The notes under the pieces were generated by a model. That model did no database searches. It saw only the letters and a program-made list of their open reading frames with translations, and had not been told where the DNA came from. The position numbers were made by a program, and so were the translations under genes. A DNA stretch of 64,000 bases from assembly GCA_020205615.1 (NCBI GenBank), contig CM035164.1:126831537-126895536 (forward strand). The letters run 5' to 3'. This DNA is from Panax quinquefolius. Taxonomy: Eukaryota > Streptophyta > Magnoliopsida > Apiales > Araliaceae. Below are positions 24,575 through 34,643 of this stretch, piece by piece. Position 1 is the stretch's first letter, and each line of letters opens with the position of its first letter.

Positions 24575-27260
24575 TGTGACGCCCCCAAAATTAGGTATAC
24601 ATCACCCATCTTGGGTAGTCAGATACATGGTACAGAATTTAAATACAACTTACTAATATAACTGTCGTGTACAATACGACATAAACTGTGAGTTTGAATA
24701 CAAATATTATCTACTAGATATTATACAAACTCAAAAGGAGTCCTCATTACAATTATTATCACACTATTTCACAGAATAGTGAGGACTACTAATGCTATCC
24801 TCTGGACCATTACTCCGCTTCTCACTCGTTCCACACTATGTTCTCATTTCACGAAGAAAACAAGGTGAAAGAAAGGGTGAGCTCAACTAGCCCAAAGAAG
24901 AAATATTATGACTAAGATAATGCAGAATAAATTATCATTAGCCTTCAATAGTGTTAAACTGATAAAATATAATAAACATCAAGTTTAACTGCAGCGGAAC
25001 AAGCAATCCATTAAAAGAGTCAAGTAGAAAATAAAATCTACTATCTTTTATGATTTAAAAGGTTTTTCATCATCATTATAAATGAGACTCAACTTTAATA
25101 AATAATCCACATCATTGAATCCCCGCACTACTACTCTGACGAAGGATATTCTTTAGTATCACGACCACAATTATTCATGCACTACGCGGGCCAAGAATAG
25201 TTGTGTATTCATTAATGGTCATGATCATGCCAACAACTATCCATCAATGCACTACGACCAATCGAGGATTTTTATCATATCATTTGTAACATTACGGTCG
25301 TGATTACAATCGAATAGTCTCTCGATCATAATCATACCAAGTCCATCTATGCACTTCTGTGCCGATGACTTTCAACATAATATAAACATGAGGATGATGA
25401 CAATGATATGAGAATTCAATAAAACAAGTTCAAGAATTATTTTATCCGGAATTATTAACGTCCCAAATTATCAACATGATCTTCGTTTTGTAGAGTAAAA
25501 TTCAAGAATGATCGAAGAATATTTCCATGAAAAGATACTTGATGAAACGCAAATATCAAGGATATTCTACTAATTTCATGGAGTATAGAAGTCAAAGTTT
25601 TAACCAATTTGGGTATAATAAAGAATGGAATAATAAAAGAAATCACCACGCATGCGGTATTTCAGATGACAAAGTTATTCCAATGAATAATATTAATGGA
25701 ACCAGTCGTGAAATTCACACCGGCGTGATGTTCCAACAGAATAATAAAGATGGAACCAGATCCGGTAAAAACACACAGATAGGATATTCCAACAGAATGA
25801 TAAAGATTTTAACCGTGTCCTGTGTAAAAACACACGCATGTGATATTCCAATGTAATAATAAAGATTTTAAACCAGTCCGTAAAACACACAGCGAGGATG
25901 TTCCAACGAATAATAATAAAGATTTTAACCGTGTCCTGTAAAACACACGATGTGATGTTCCAACGAGAATAATAATAAAGATTTTAACCAGTCCTGTAAA
26001 ACACATGATGTGATGTTCCAAATGAATAATAGAAGAATGTCACCAAGTATAGGGTAAACCACTTATACAAAGTTATTCCAATGTAATAATAAGCAATGGA
26101 ATAACAACAGCTTCTTCATGAATAAGAAAGAATAACACCCTTACTTTTAGTAGGAGATTGAATAACGCTAAGAAGGTGTAATAAAAAATACTCTTCTTCT
26201 TTCTCTCTTATTCTCTCTATACTTTCTCTCTCTATAGCTTGAATGAATTCGTGAAAAATAATGAAGCACTAGGCCTCTATTTATAGAAGATTTCTAGCTT
26301 AGACCGCCATGTGAAAAGGCAAGTGGCTCGACGACCGGTGATGTGAAAAGAAAAGTGGTTTGGCGCTTTTGTAATGTGAAACGACAAGTGGTTCGGCGCT
26401 TTTAATGTGTGAAACGACAAGTGGTTCGACACCAGTTATGTGAAACGATAAGTGGTTCGACGCCTGTAATGTGAAACGACAAGTGGTTCGACGCCTGGTA
26501 AAGGTAATTACTATTGACGAAGGTAATTACTATTCACAAAGGTAATTACTATTGACGAAGGTAATTACTATTGACGAAGAGACTTTTAGATGACGACATA
26601 TGGGCCCCCCATAAAATAATCAAACTTACCACAAATGTCTCATAATGTACTCTTTATATACATCAAGGATCAATAAATATTACCACAAATCATTTTATTT
26701 TTAATCAACACATATTTAATCTTTCAACAATTATTAATCATTTATAACTTGTCGTCTCAATTATTGATTTAATACTATAACATATTATACGAGATGATCT
26801 TTGCGATAATTGAATCAATAATATAAGAGATATGATCAAAGAATTATCGTAGTAATAATTGAGCATAAATTGAGTGACTTCTCACGTAAGCATCAATAAT
26901 CAATCTGACCGTCTTTACTACGCAACCACGCCAGACATCGCATTTCTTTACCACCGGGTAGTTCAACGGCTTTTAACGGTAACACCTCCGCCAATTATTT
27001 TTATAAAATATTTTTGTCGCTTTTCTCGATCCGATGATAATTACATTGTAGGGGTCCACCAATGATTGAGCCGTTGTACGAATATTCCCTAACAAAAAGA
27101 ATATTCCCAAATTAAACGAATATTTTATAACAACTTGCATACTTTGCAAAATTTATAAATATTACCCACAACTATAACATTATATCAAATTTATTCCATA
27201 ATATTCAAAAATAATATTTATAGAAAATTCATCTTTATTTATAATAATTTGGGTCTTACA
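24575..27260 (-). repeat. 5' LTR of A1
   Basis: Starts tgtgacgcccccaaaattag and ends gggtcttaca on the plus strand, 2.69 kb. TATA box TATAAATAG (minus) at 26277-26285. Contains the ~56-bp minisatellite (about 25680-26035), the ~31-bp array (26303-26505) and the 18-bp array (26504-26585). It joins directly to plus-strand gag of the older element A0. Confidence 0.85.
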
Positions 27261-27470
27261 AAGGACAACAAGCGTGGAGAATCAACGGGCGTAAATGGTA
27301 ACCACTTCTATGGTAATCGTACAAAAACAATAAAATGGACATTTCAAGAAGAAGATTCAACAATGATGGAAAGACGTCCAAGACTGAACACCTGTCGTTA
27401 AGGAAGGAGAACGACCATCTATCATATGTTTCAAATGCGAGGGAGGGCACACACATTGTTAAGGATTTTT
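27261..27470 (+). pseudogene. gag zinc-knuckle-side fragment of A0 (right part)
   Basis: Plus strand begins acaacaagcgtggagaatca and continues into the basic linker and the cysteine-knuckle start (tatcatatgtttcaaatgcg), i.e. gag sequence located about 20 bases downstream of the point where the A0 gag stops at 7308. Together the two pieces show that the block 7313-27260 interrupts A0. It ends where AT-rich sequence begins. Confidence 0.75.
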
Positions 27471-28320
27471 TAATAATTTTTTTTATTAAAAAAACAACAA
27501 AACGCTGAATTTTTTAATAAAAATAATTGTTAAAAATGCAGTTTTTTATAATAAAAAAATTAACAGATTAATTTTATTATAAAAAAATAAATAATTTTTT
27601 TAAGTCAAGAGTTGACTTAAAATGCATTTTTTTAATAATAAAAAAACTCTTTAAACTATTAACATATTTAAAAATGCAATTTTTTAATTTCTAAAACAAT
27701 TTTTTAAATTAAAAAATGCAATTTTTTTAATAAAAAAATTAATGATTAAAAAAATTAACTGTTAAATTTTTACAGCTTTTAAAATTAATTAATAGTTAAA
27801 TTAATCTGTTAAATTTAAAAAAATAAAAATTAATGCTTTTAAAAATTAATCATTAAATTAATGCTTTTAAAAATTAATCATTAAATTAATAGCTTGTAAA
27901 AATTAACAGCTTTTAAAAAAAATTAATCATTAATTTTTTAATGATTAATAAAAAAAGAAAAATTTTATTAATTTTTTTTAAAATTAACTGTTAAATTAAC
28001 AATTTTAAAAATTAATCATTAAATTAACAGTTGTAAAATTAATGAGTTTAAAAAAATTAACTGTTAAATTTTTAACTGTTAATAAAAAAAAAAAAATTAT
28101 TAAAAAAATTGCATTTTTTATTAAAAATAAAAAACAATTATTTTATTTAAAAATGCCTTTTAATTTTTTTTTTAATAAAAAAAGCTGCTTTTTAAATTTT
28201 TATTAAAAATAATTATTTTTATTTATTTATTTTCTTGTTTTTTTGGCTAATTTTTATAATTTATATTATACTTTAAAATATTTTTTTTCATTTTTTTCAT
28301 AAAAAAATTTCTCAAAATTC
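27471..28320. repeat. Extremely AT-rich low-complexity block
   Basis: Long runs of A and T in both orientations, with short-period units built on taaaaattaatcattaaatt (27840-27900) and its partial inversions. It has no coding potential and could fold on itself. It separates the retroelement nest from the gene island. Confidence 0.8.
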
Positions 28321-28560
28321 ACATTATCACTGCTATGTCGCATACTAACTGCCACATATACTTTTTTTTAAAGACAAGTCAGCTGCCACGTCACATTTCT
28401 CTTTGACTTAACGGTTTTTTTAATTTTTATTAGTAAAATCGAGTACAGTGAGTTGAGTTGACTGTAAGAAAAAAAAGTTCAGTTATCCATCTGTAAGTTG
28501 ACCTATAGTACGATGACTGAAAAAGTATTTAACCCGACATAAAAAGGAACTGACGTGAGA
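28321..28560. other. Possible DNA-transposon terminus
   Basis: Contains tgccacgtcaca, gacttaacggtttt and a series of short phrases (agttgagttgactgtaagaa, gttcagttatcc, ttgacctatagta) that resemble the terminal sequence of plant Mutator-like elements as I remember it. No inverted partner or target duplication was found, so this is tentative. Confidence 0.2.
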
Positions 28561-29116
28561 CATTAAACTTTTTAAACTTCCACCATTCAAGGCATTAGAG
28601 TCCCAAGACTCTATAATCATTATCCTTGTAAACCGTGCACACATTTCATATCATACAAGGCTACCTTCCTTTTAGCTTTTCTAGTAAATCATGATTACTT
28701 AGATATCCACGTGTAGCAGTATTTAAAGAATCTCAAAGATATCAATTAACCACTTTATGCACACATATCACACTGCAGTCTTCTTTTAGTCATACAAACT
28801 AATGCATGTAAAACATATTAAGTGATGCACATGTAATATATACTAAATAATATTTTTAGAAAAACCTTTTTCATAAGATTTTTTAAATCATTTTTCATTT
28901 AAGACATATAACAAAATGCAAATAAATAATATGTCCTAGAGCCTTTAAATGAAAAATTAATTATTATGCAATTGACCTTACATTTGGTTTTCCTAGTAAA
29001 AAGAAATTCTCACCCACTTGAATACTCCTTATCATCAGATACCTGAAATGCCATAAAACAATTTAGCATACGAATAATTCATAATCAAAACTTAAGGATA
29101 AAATATGACTAGGTCA
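28561..29116. other. Intergenic sequence, nothing recognised
   Basis: AT-rich single-copy-looking sequence with no reading frame, splice-flanked exon or repeat that I can support. Confidence 0.5.
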
Positions 29117-29503
29117 ACAAAAGGTAACCATTTTAGTTTTTGTGGGTAATCAAATAGTTATAAAAAAAATTCAGAACAATTACCAAGTGTTACATGTATT
29201 TGTTTTCTTTATCTTGTTAAACTATGATGGAATCAGAGAGTAGTCGTATGGTTTATCTCTTATTTATTGTAAGAAGAAAAAATACAAAATATTATTCAAT
29301 ATTGTGTAACACAATCTCGGTTATCTTACATCAATAAAAAAGTGCAGTTGGTAATCAAACCTTCATACAAAAGTAATTATTTTAGTTTTTGTGGGTAACC
29401 AAATAGTCATAAAAAAATTTCAGAACAATTACCAAGTGTTATATGTATTTATTTTCTTTATCTTGTTAAGTTATGATGGAATCAGAGAATAGTAACGTGA
29501 TTT
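29117..29503 (-). repeat. Two copies of a dispersed ~140-190-bp repeat
   Basis: Copy 1 (about 29117-29250) and copy 2 (about 29341-29503) share ttttagtttttgtgggtaa, ttcagaacaattaccaagtg and ttatgatggaatcagag-like blocks. Their reverse complement matches the three-unit array at 33523-34040 (aacacttgg, ttttttataa, ggtaacc, ttacctttgtat, ccaactgcac), so they are the same family in the opposite orientation. Confidence 0.8.
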
Positions 29504-29590
29504 TCCTCTTACTTAATGATTTCAAATTTAAAAAAAGAAACCAAAAAAGAAGACTAGTTAGTTAAACTCATACACAAAGAACAAGTTTAC

Positions 29591-29848
29591 CTGTTGCCCC
29601 TTGAACAAAACTCTGTAAGGTACAATTGTTTTCAGCCCCAGTTCTTTTGCCAATCTATGAACCAAGGTGCGGCTTCCGGTCAGTGGAATTACAGAATCTT
29701 GATCCCCGCTGTTAGAATTAAATATATTTTTATGTTGTTCTTAATTACTTGGTATATATTTATATCCACTCATCTTATTCAATAAAATCTACGTACCTGT
29801 AAATTAAGATCGGAATTCCTTGACAAGTAATATGGAATTGAGAGAGTT
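29591..29848 (-). pseudogene. Serine carboxypeptidase-like (SCPL) gene remnant, two exons
   Basis: On the minus strand the exon 29591-29708 reads in frame [20 protein letters not shown] and then [19 protein letters not shown], a hallmark stretch of plant secreted serine carboxypeptidases (family S10); the second D of GDQDS is the catalytic Asp. It is bounded by AACAG|C acceptor and CAG|GTAAAC donor. An upstream exon ends GIPILIYS at 29797 with CAG|GTACGT donor, and the 88-nt intron joins in frame through a split Ser codon. Upstream of GIPIL the family sequence LVKSG appears as CTTGTCAA-GGA, consistent with a small frameshifting deletion. The nucleophile Ser and catalytic His regions were not found, so only about 50 codons of a ~470-residue protein remain. 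Confidence 0.8.
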
Positions 29849-29947
29849 GCACTCTTTTTATAATTATTTTATAGATATATATATCAATTTTATAATTACT
29901 TTCTAATTATTGTATAGTAGTGTAAAGAACCTTCACATTAAAGCTTG

Positions 29948-29951
<4 letters not shown>

Positions 29952-29982
<31 letters not shown>
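29952..29982. repeat. (TA)n microsatellite
   Basis: About 15 uninterrupted AT dinucleotides. Confidence 0.95.
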
Positions 29983-29986
<4 letters not shown>

Positions 29987-30107
29987 TGGAACAAATATAA
30001 AGAATTACAATAACCAAATTAAAAAATGTTAAAACTGGTAGGAAATATATGTACAAACATATATATATGTAGGAAATTAATTGAAGCTTAATAATTAATT
30101 AATTAAT

Positions 30108-30635
30108 TTACATCAATAAAACATTTGTGTCTTGCCATAATGAACCATAGCTATGCTCCTCCCCGGAATTTGCATAATTATTATAATAATTATAATTATA
30201 ATAATCTCTAACACCTCCAAATTCAATAACTCCCTCCACCCCATCTTCAGATGAATCCAAGTAAAAACTAGTGCTCTTCATATCCTCCATATCCATCCAA
30301 TTATAATCAAGATCATGATCACAGGATGCAGTCGAGCCATCTTGACCGTCCATTTGTCCCCCGTTCGAGAGATCGCAATCCTCTACCTCCAGGTTATGAT
30401 CATCCCATTCGAGTTCCATCAGTAAATCATGACCGTCCATCATAACCGGGTTAATCTCATCTTCTAAAGATTGAATTACGCTTGTTAATCTCTCGTCATC
30501 ACAATCTTCCACGTGGGATTCATCAAGAAGTTGTGACATGAGGAGTGCACCGTCGATTTTGAATAACTCAACGGTATCAAGTTCATCACAACCGTTGATG
30601 ACGCATTCCCGGTTTTCAGGTAAAAAAGAGGCCAT
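30108..30635 (-). CDS. Small acidic protein of unknown function
   Basis: A 175-residue frame starting MASFLPENRE at 30635. A longer in-frame start at 30698 is possible, but those 21 codons look like leader (the RNA leader is pyrimidine-rich, CTCTCTTCTTC), and the chosen start is the first one in good plant context (AAAATGGCC). The protein is strongly acidic, with a short amphipathic block (VELFKIDGALLMSQLLDES, residues 23-41), an ERLTSVIQSLEDEI segment, several Asp/Glu runs, a Tyr/Asn-rich stretch (YYNYNYYNNYAN) and no signal peptide or membrane segment. Such composition suits an activation-type or interaction protein, but that is only inference. A TATA-like element and a G-box lie upstream. 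It appears intact and single-exon. I do not recognise the family. Confidence 0.65.
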   Translation of the reverse strand: MASFLPENRECVINGCDELDTVELFKIDGALLMSQLLDESHVEDCDDERLTSVIQSLEDEINPVMMDGHDLLMELEWDDHNLEVEDCDLSNGGQMDGQDGSTASCDHDLDYNWMDMEDMKSTSFYLDSSEDGVEGVIEFGGVRDYYNYNYYNNYANSGEEHSYGSLWQDTNVLLM

Positions 30636-30721
30636 TTTTTGTATGAGAGAAAAAGAGGGTAATGCAGTATGCAGCAGAAGAAGAGAGAAAATACCCACAA
30701 TTAAGCTGAGTAGAAAAATAG

Positions 30722-30735
30722 GCCTATAAATAGGC
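30722..30735 (-). promoter_or_regulatory. TATA-like element of the acidic-protein gene
   Basis: Minus strand ggcctatttatagg, about 90 bases upstream of the chosen start and followed by a pyrimidine-rich leader. The TATTTATA form is weaker than the consensus. Confidence 0.45.
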
Positions 30736-30762
30736 CAATTCTATGTCCCACAGGCAAGACCC

Positions 30763-30768
30763 CACGTG
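30763..30768. promoter_or_regulatory. G-box CACGTG
   Basis: Palindromic core in ccacgtgg, about 130 bases upstream of the start codon and 30 bases upstream of the TATA-like element. In plants this is a site for bZIP and bHLH factors (light or abscisic acid response). Confidence 0.5.
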
Positions 30769-30769
30769 G

Positions 30770-31043
30770 ACACTTAAATCAAACCTAGCGACCAATCATG
30801 TGCACGAAGAGATTTTTATTTTTATACTCGGTCCAAAAAAAATAGTCACATTTATTTATTTCTTTAGATCAACTTGTAAAACTTATACTATAAAAATGTC
30901 ATGATTTTATCTATTTTGATTTTATATACTTGTGAATATTATAAATTATTTTAAAAAGTATAAATAAATAAATACAAATTTTGTTGTTTCTAAAATTTAA
31001 ATGAATTTATATTGATTTAAAAATTTAAAATATTATGAATTGA
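30770..31043. other. Upstream intergenic sequence, nothing recognised
   Basis: AT-rich sequence upstream of the acidic-protein gene with no repeats or frames that I can support. Confidence 0.4.
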
Positions 31044-31483
31044 TTTCAAAAAGTCATAATTAATAATGAAGTCTTCTTGTGAGACTGCAAGTACAGTGTA
31101 ATATATATATATATATAGTCATTTCTCTAAATGAATTGAAGAGAAATAACTATGAAATGAATCAATTATAGCGACGAAAAAAATCGTCGCTATAACAAGT
31201 TAGTTCTTAGTTCACTCATTCAGTTCGCTGAAGAAGCGGACTATATATATATATATATATATAAATTTCAAAAGTCATAATTAATAATGAAGTCTTCTTG
31301 TGAGACCGCATAGAGTATTGTATGTATATATATATAGTCATTTCTCTACAGTGAATTGAAGAGAAATAACTACGAATGATCGACTATATATGATTTAAAA
31401 AAATCGTTATAACAAAGCTAGTTTTGGTTCACTCATTCGATTCATTGAAGAAGCGGACTATATATATATATATATATATATAG
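31044..31483. repeat. Tandem pair of ~220-bp repeats with hairpins
   Basis: Copy 1 (31044-31265) and copy 2 (31266-31483) share tcataattaataatgaagtc, tagtcatttctct, gaattgaagagaaataac and gaagcggactatatatat. Copy 1 has a perfect 12-bp stem TTATAGCGACGA / TCGTCGCTATAA at 31166-31195 with a six-A loop; the stem is decayed in copy 2. Both also carry the AGTCATTTCTCT / AGAGAAATAACT inverted pair. This may be a tandemly duplicated MITE-like unit. Confidence 0.8.
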
Positions 31484-32473
31484 AATTTGGGGAAATGAGT
31501 GGATAGATAAACATACAAATGATACTCATTGTCTAGATTTTGGTAGCACGCAGGAACAGATGAAGAAAGAGATGGGAGACATTAAGATTTGATCTTGAAG
31601 ATTATGTTAGATATGGAAGTGATCATAAAGTATAGTAGTATATATCTATATAGTAGTAGTATACTGTATATAATGATAGTTGGGCCGATGGAATATAATT
31701 AGTCTGTATAGAGGGAGGGATGAGCTGCATGAATTAATTGTGACAACTCACTCATGCATGCATGAATGGGTCATTAATTGCAGCGTTATTAATAGGATTA
31801 ATAATGGCTTGTAATTTCATTTGCTAATTCTTTTTGAAAACTGATATATATTAAGCAAATATAAAGATATATATGACAATTAATTCTACGTTTAAATTAG
31901 ACAAATATATATTCTTAATAATTATTGTGATTTATCACTTATTTACAATAAGATAACCCTATCACATATATATGAGATTGAAAGTCGCAATCCAAGAAAA
32001 GGATAATAAGAATATTAGTGGATTGATTGAGAACATGAAGACGTACGGGTTACTTCCTAACAAACGTAATTAACTCATCTCATACTTTTTGTCATATTAA
32101 TATTAACTCTATTCATTTTTTTATTATTAAAATAAGAGATTTATTTTATTAATGATAATATAAAATAAAAGAGAAGAATATAATTAAAATACTTGGATTA
32201 ACAAACATGCATGCATGTTTCCACGTGTACATACGTAGGTCGTCTTTAAAACTAAGATTCGATTTTGATATTTTATAATTAGTTGGGCTAATCACTCTGA
32301 TCATCTGTGTATTATATGTCGTTGTAGTTATCGTATTAAAAATTAGGTCAATGGGAATAAAGTTTGAATTAAGATGCTTAGGCAAGTTGGACGGACAGTG
32401 TGGAGAATAAAAAAAAAGTACTTATAAAATAATTATAATGGAATGGAGATTGCTTATAATCATGCTACGGATA
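31484..32473. other. Intergenic sequence
   Basis: AT-rich, with short runs of alternating AT and catgcatgcatg (31753). No gene or element that I can support. Confidence 0.5.
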
Positions 32474-32475
32474 TA

Positions 32476-32716
32476 CTCCCTCCCTTTTTAAAAGAAATAT
32501 TATTGTTTTAAAAGAAAAAATTTGTTTCAATTTATTTGTTGTTTATAACTTTTTAAAAGAATAAATTATTTATTTTTCTATATCATCCCTATCTTCTCTT
32601 ATTATCCCTAGAAAGTGATAGAATTTTAAACAAATTTTAATTGTTAAATGATACTCAATTAAATGACTTTTTTAATTTATGTACAAAAACCTTAAACGAT
32701 ATTTTAGGAAAGGAGA
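32476..32716. mobile_element. Stowaway-like MITE (Tc1/mariner type)
   Basis: Left end CTCCCTCCCTTTTTAAAAGA and right end whose reverse complement is TCTCCTTTCCTAAAATATCG, flanked by TA on both sides (32474-32475 and 32717-32718). Length 241 bp, AT-rich, non-coding; typical of Stowaway MITEs. Confidence 0.65.
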
Positions 32717-33217
32717 TAGTGCCTAATTAGAATATTTAGTTTTGACAACCCAACAAAAATGAATTATGATATTAAAGGGTAGGGCATACACATGGTGACA
32801 ACTGATACAATACATGTTGGGTGGAAAATGGATGTGGCCAGGGAGATTGATTAAGATCTTCAGGGCCGGGCCCTTTAATTAATTACGTACTACCACCCGG
32901 TTTAATTAAGTTATGTAAGATAAAATTAAAAAATATATAAAATTTAAAAAATTAAATAGAAAGATATAAAAAATAAATAAAAATAATAATTAAATTTACA
33001 AGAAAAATAAAAGACTGTGACATAATTATACTGAACAATATATTATAGATAGATATAAATATATTCTTAATTAATTATAATCGACCCTAATGATGAATCA
33101 ACTCAACCAACATCCATGTGTTGTGATGTGCGCCAACCCCTAACTCCATTAATTAATTTTGACTCCATCAGCCACCTTAAAGCACATCATTTCACCTCAA
33201 TTTATTATGATCTAAAT

Positions 33218-33478
33218 TATTCTCTTCGTCGATTAATATAAAACGTTTTAGACAAATTTTTTTGTCCCTTAATATATAATATATTAGAATTTCAAGTAAG
33301 TATTAATTGTTTAGTTTTTATTATTATCTCAAGTATTAAATATAACTTTGGTTCTCTCACTATTTTTTGCACAATAAATAACAATCTCTTTTTCCAATAT
33401 AAAAATAATATAGACATTTGATATTATAATTAATGATATACAATCATTTCCTTAATATTTGTGCACAACTCTAAAAAG
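33218..33478. mobile_element. Diverged Stowaway-like MITE
   Basis: Interior matches the intact copy at 43978-44245 over tattaattgtttag, ttctctcactattttttgca, caataaataacaatctcttt, gatattataattaatg and gtatacaatcattt-like blocks. Ends are decayed, so limits are approximate. Confidence 0.55.
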
Positions 33479-33522
33479 TCTTATATTAATGATATACAAT
33501 CACTTCCTTAATCCAATCATGA

Positions 33523-34040
33523 TTGCACATATTAAAGAAAACAAATACAGGTAACACTTGGAAACTGTTCTTAAATTTTTTATAATTAATTGGTAACCCA
33601 ATAAAGCTGAATTTGTTACCTTTGTATGAAAGTTTGACTATCAACTGCACTATGAAGAAAAAATATACCGACGACAACCATTGCAGAACCCAATAAAACT
33701 GTTCATGGTTGCACATATTGAAGAAAACAAATCTAGATATATAACACTTGGAAACTGTTATTAATTTTTTTATAATTAATTGATAACCCAATAAAACTGA
33801 ATTGGTTACCTTTGTATTAAGGTTTGACTTCCAACTGCACTATGGGAAAAAAATGTACTGACGGACGACTATTGCATAACCCAATAAAACTTTTCATGGT
33901 TGCACATATTGAAGAAAACAAATTCAGATAAAACTTAGAAACTGTTCTTAAATTTTTTATAATTAATTAGTAACACAATAAAACTGAATTAGTTACCTTT
34001 ATATAAAGGTTTGATTACCAACCGCATTTATGATTTGAAT
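33523..34040 (+). repeat. Three tandem units of a ~188-bp repeat
   Basis: Units start with ttgcacatatt at 33523, 33709 and 33900 (periods 186 and 191). Each carries gaagaaaacaaat, acttggaaactgtt, ttttttataattaatt, ttacctttgtat and ccaactgcac. The same family occurs inverted at 29117-29503. Confidence 0.9.
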
Positions 34041-34140
34041 GGGACAACGATAATGACAAAGGTTTAAGCATGACTACAAGATGAGCAGGTTGCTTCTACT
34101 AAATGAAGCATTCTTCGTAGTGAAGAGTGTCCTCATCATT

Positions 34141-34206
34141 CGACCATCGCTGCCAGCGGCTGGTGTGACGTCATGGCCGATGATGACCATCGCTGCGAGC
34201 GATTGG
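34141..34206. promoter_or_regulatory. GC-rich patch with TGACGTCA site upstream of the PPR gene
   Basis: A local GC-rich island in AT-rich DNA, made of a near-repeat (cgaccatcgctgccagcg and tgaccatcgctgcgagcg) around the palindrome TGACGTCA at 34166-34173, a perfect bZIP-type site. It lies about 470 bases upstream of the PPR start; a role there is inference. Confidence 0.3.
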
Positions 34207-34546
34207 TATCTCTTTCTTTCCATTTCCTTCTTAATTTTCATAACTTCACCATTTTCAATCTCTTTTTTTCCTGCAAATTGCTCATTTTTCGATGAGAATC
34301 TATAATTAGACATACTAAATACACTGATTTTGTAAATAAAATATTGAAAATGTATTAATTCTGTAAATATTTTTTAGATGCACTTTTGTTGTAATTTTTT
34401 CTAAAAATGTACTAGAAAGTGTAAATAAAAATAATTAATTAATAAGTGTTGATTTTATTTAATATAAAAAATTCTGAATAGGGTTTGAGACCCATAATTC
34501 AATGATTTCAAACACATAAAATATACGAAGTTAAAGATGCTTACGG

Positions 34547-34553
34547 TATATAA
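34547..34553 (+). promoter_or_regulatory. Candidate TATA box of the PPR gene
   Basis: TATATAA, about 90 bases upstream of the ATG at 34644, in an otherwise GC-containing leader (gcgcgcgcagaag). Confidence 0.4.
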
Positions 34554-34643
34554 TTGCGCGCGCAGAAGAGCTGCCATTGCAGTATTTGAAATTTTGAGTA
34601 CAAAAGGTTTTCTCTTCACGGACTCTTGACGCAGCTTTCAGTC

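Noticed and set aside
34074..34313. 79-residue minus-strand and 74-residue plus-strand frames upstream of the PPR gene
   Set aside because: They overlap each other over a GC-rich patch, have no promoter signals and no recognisable protein features.
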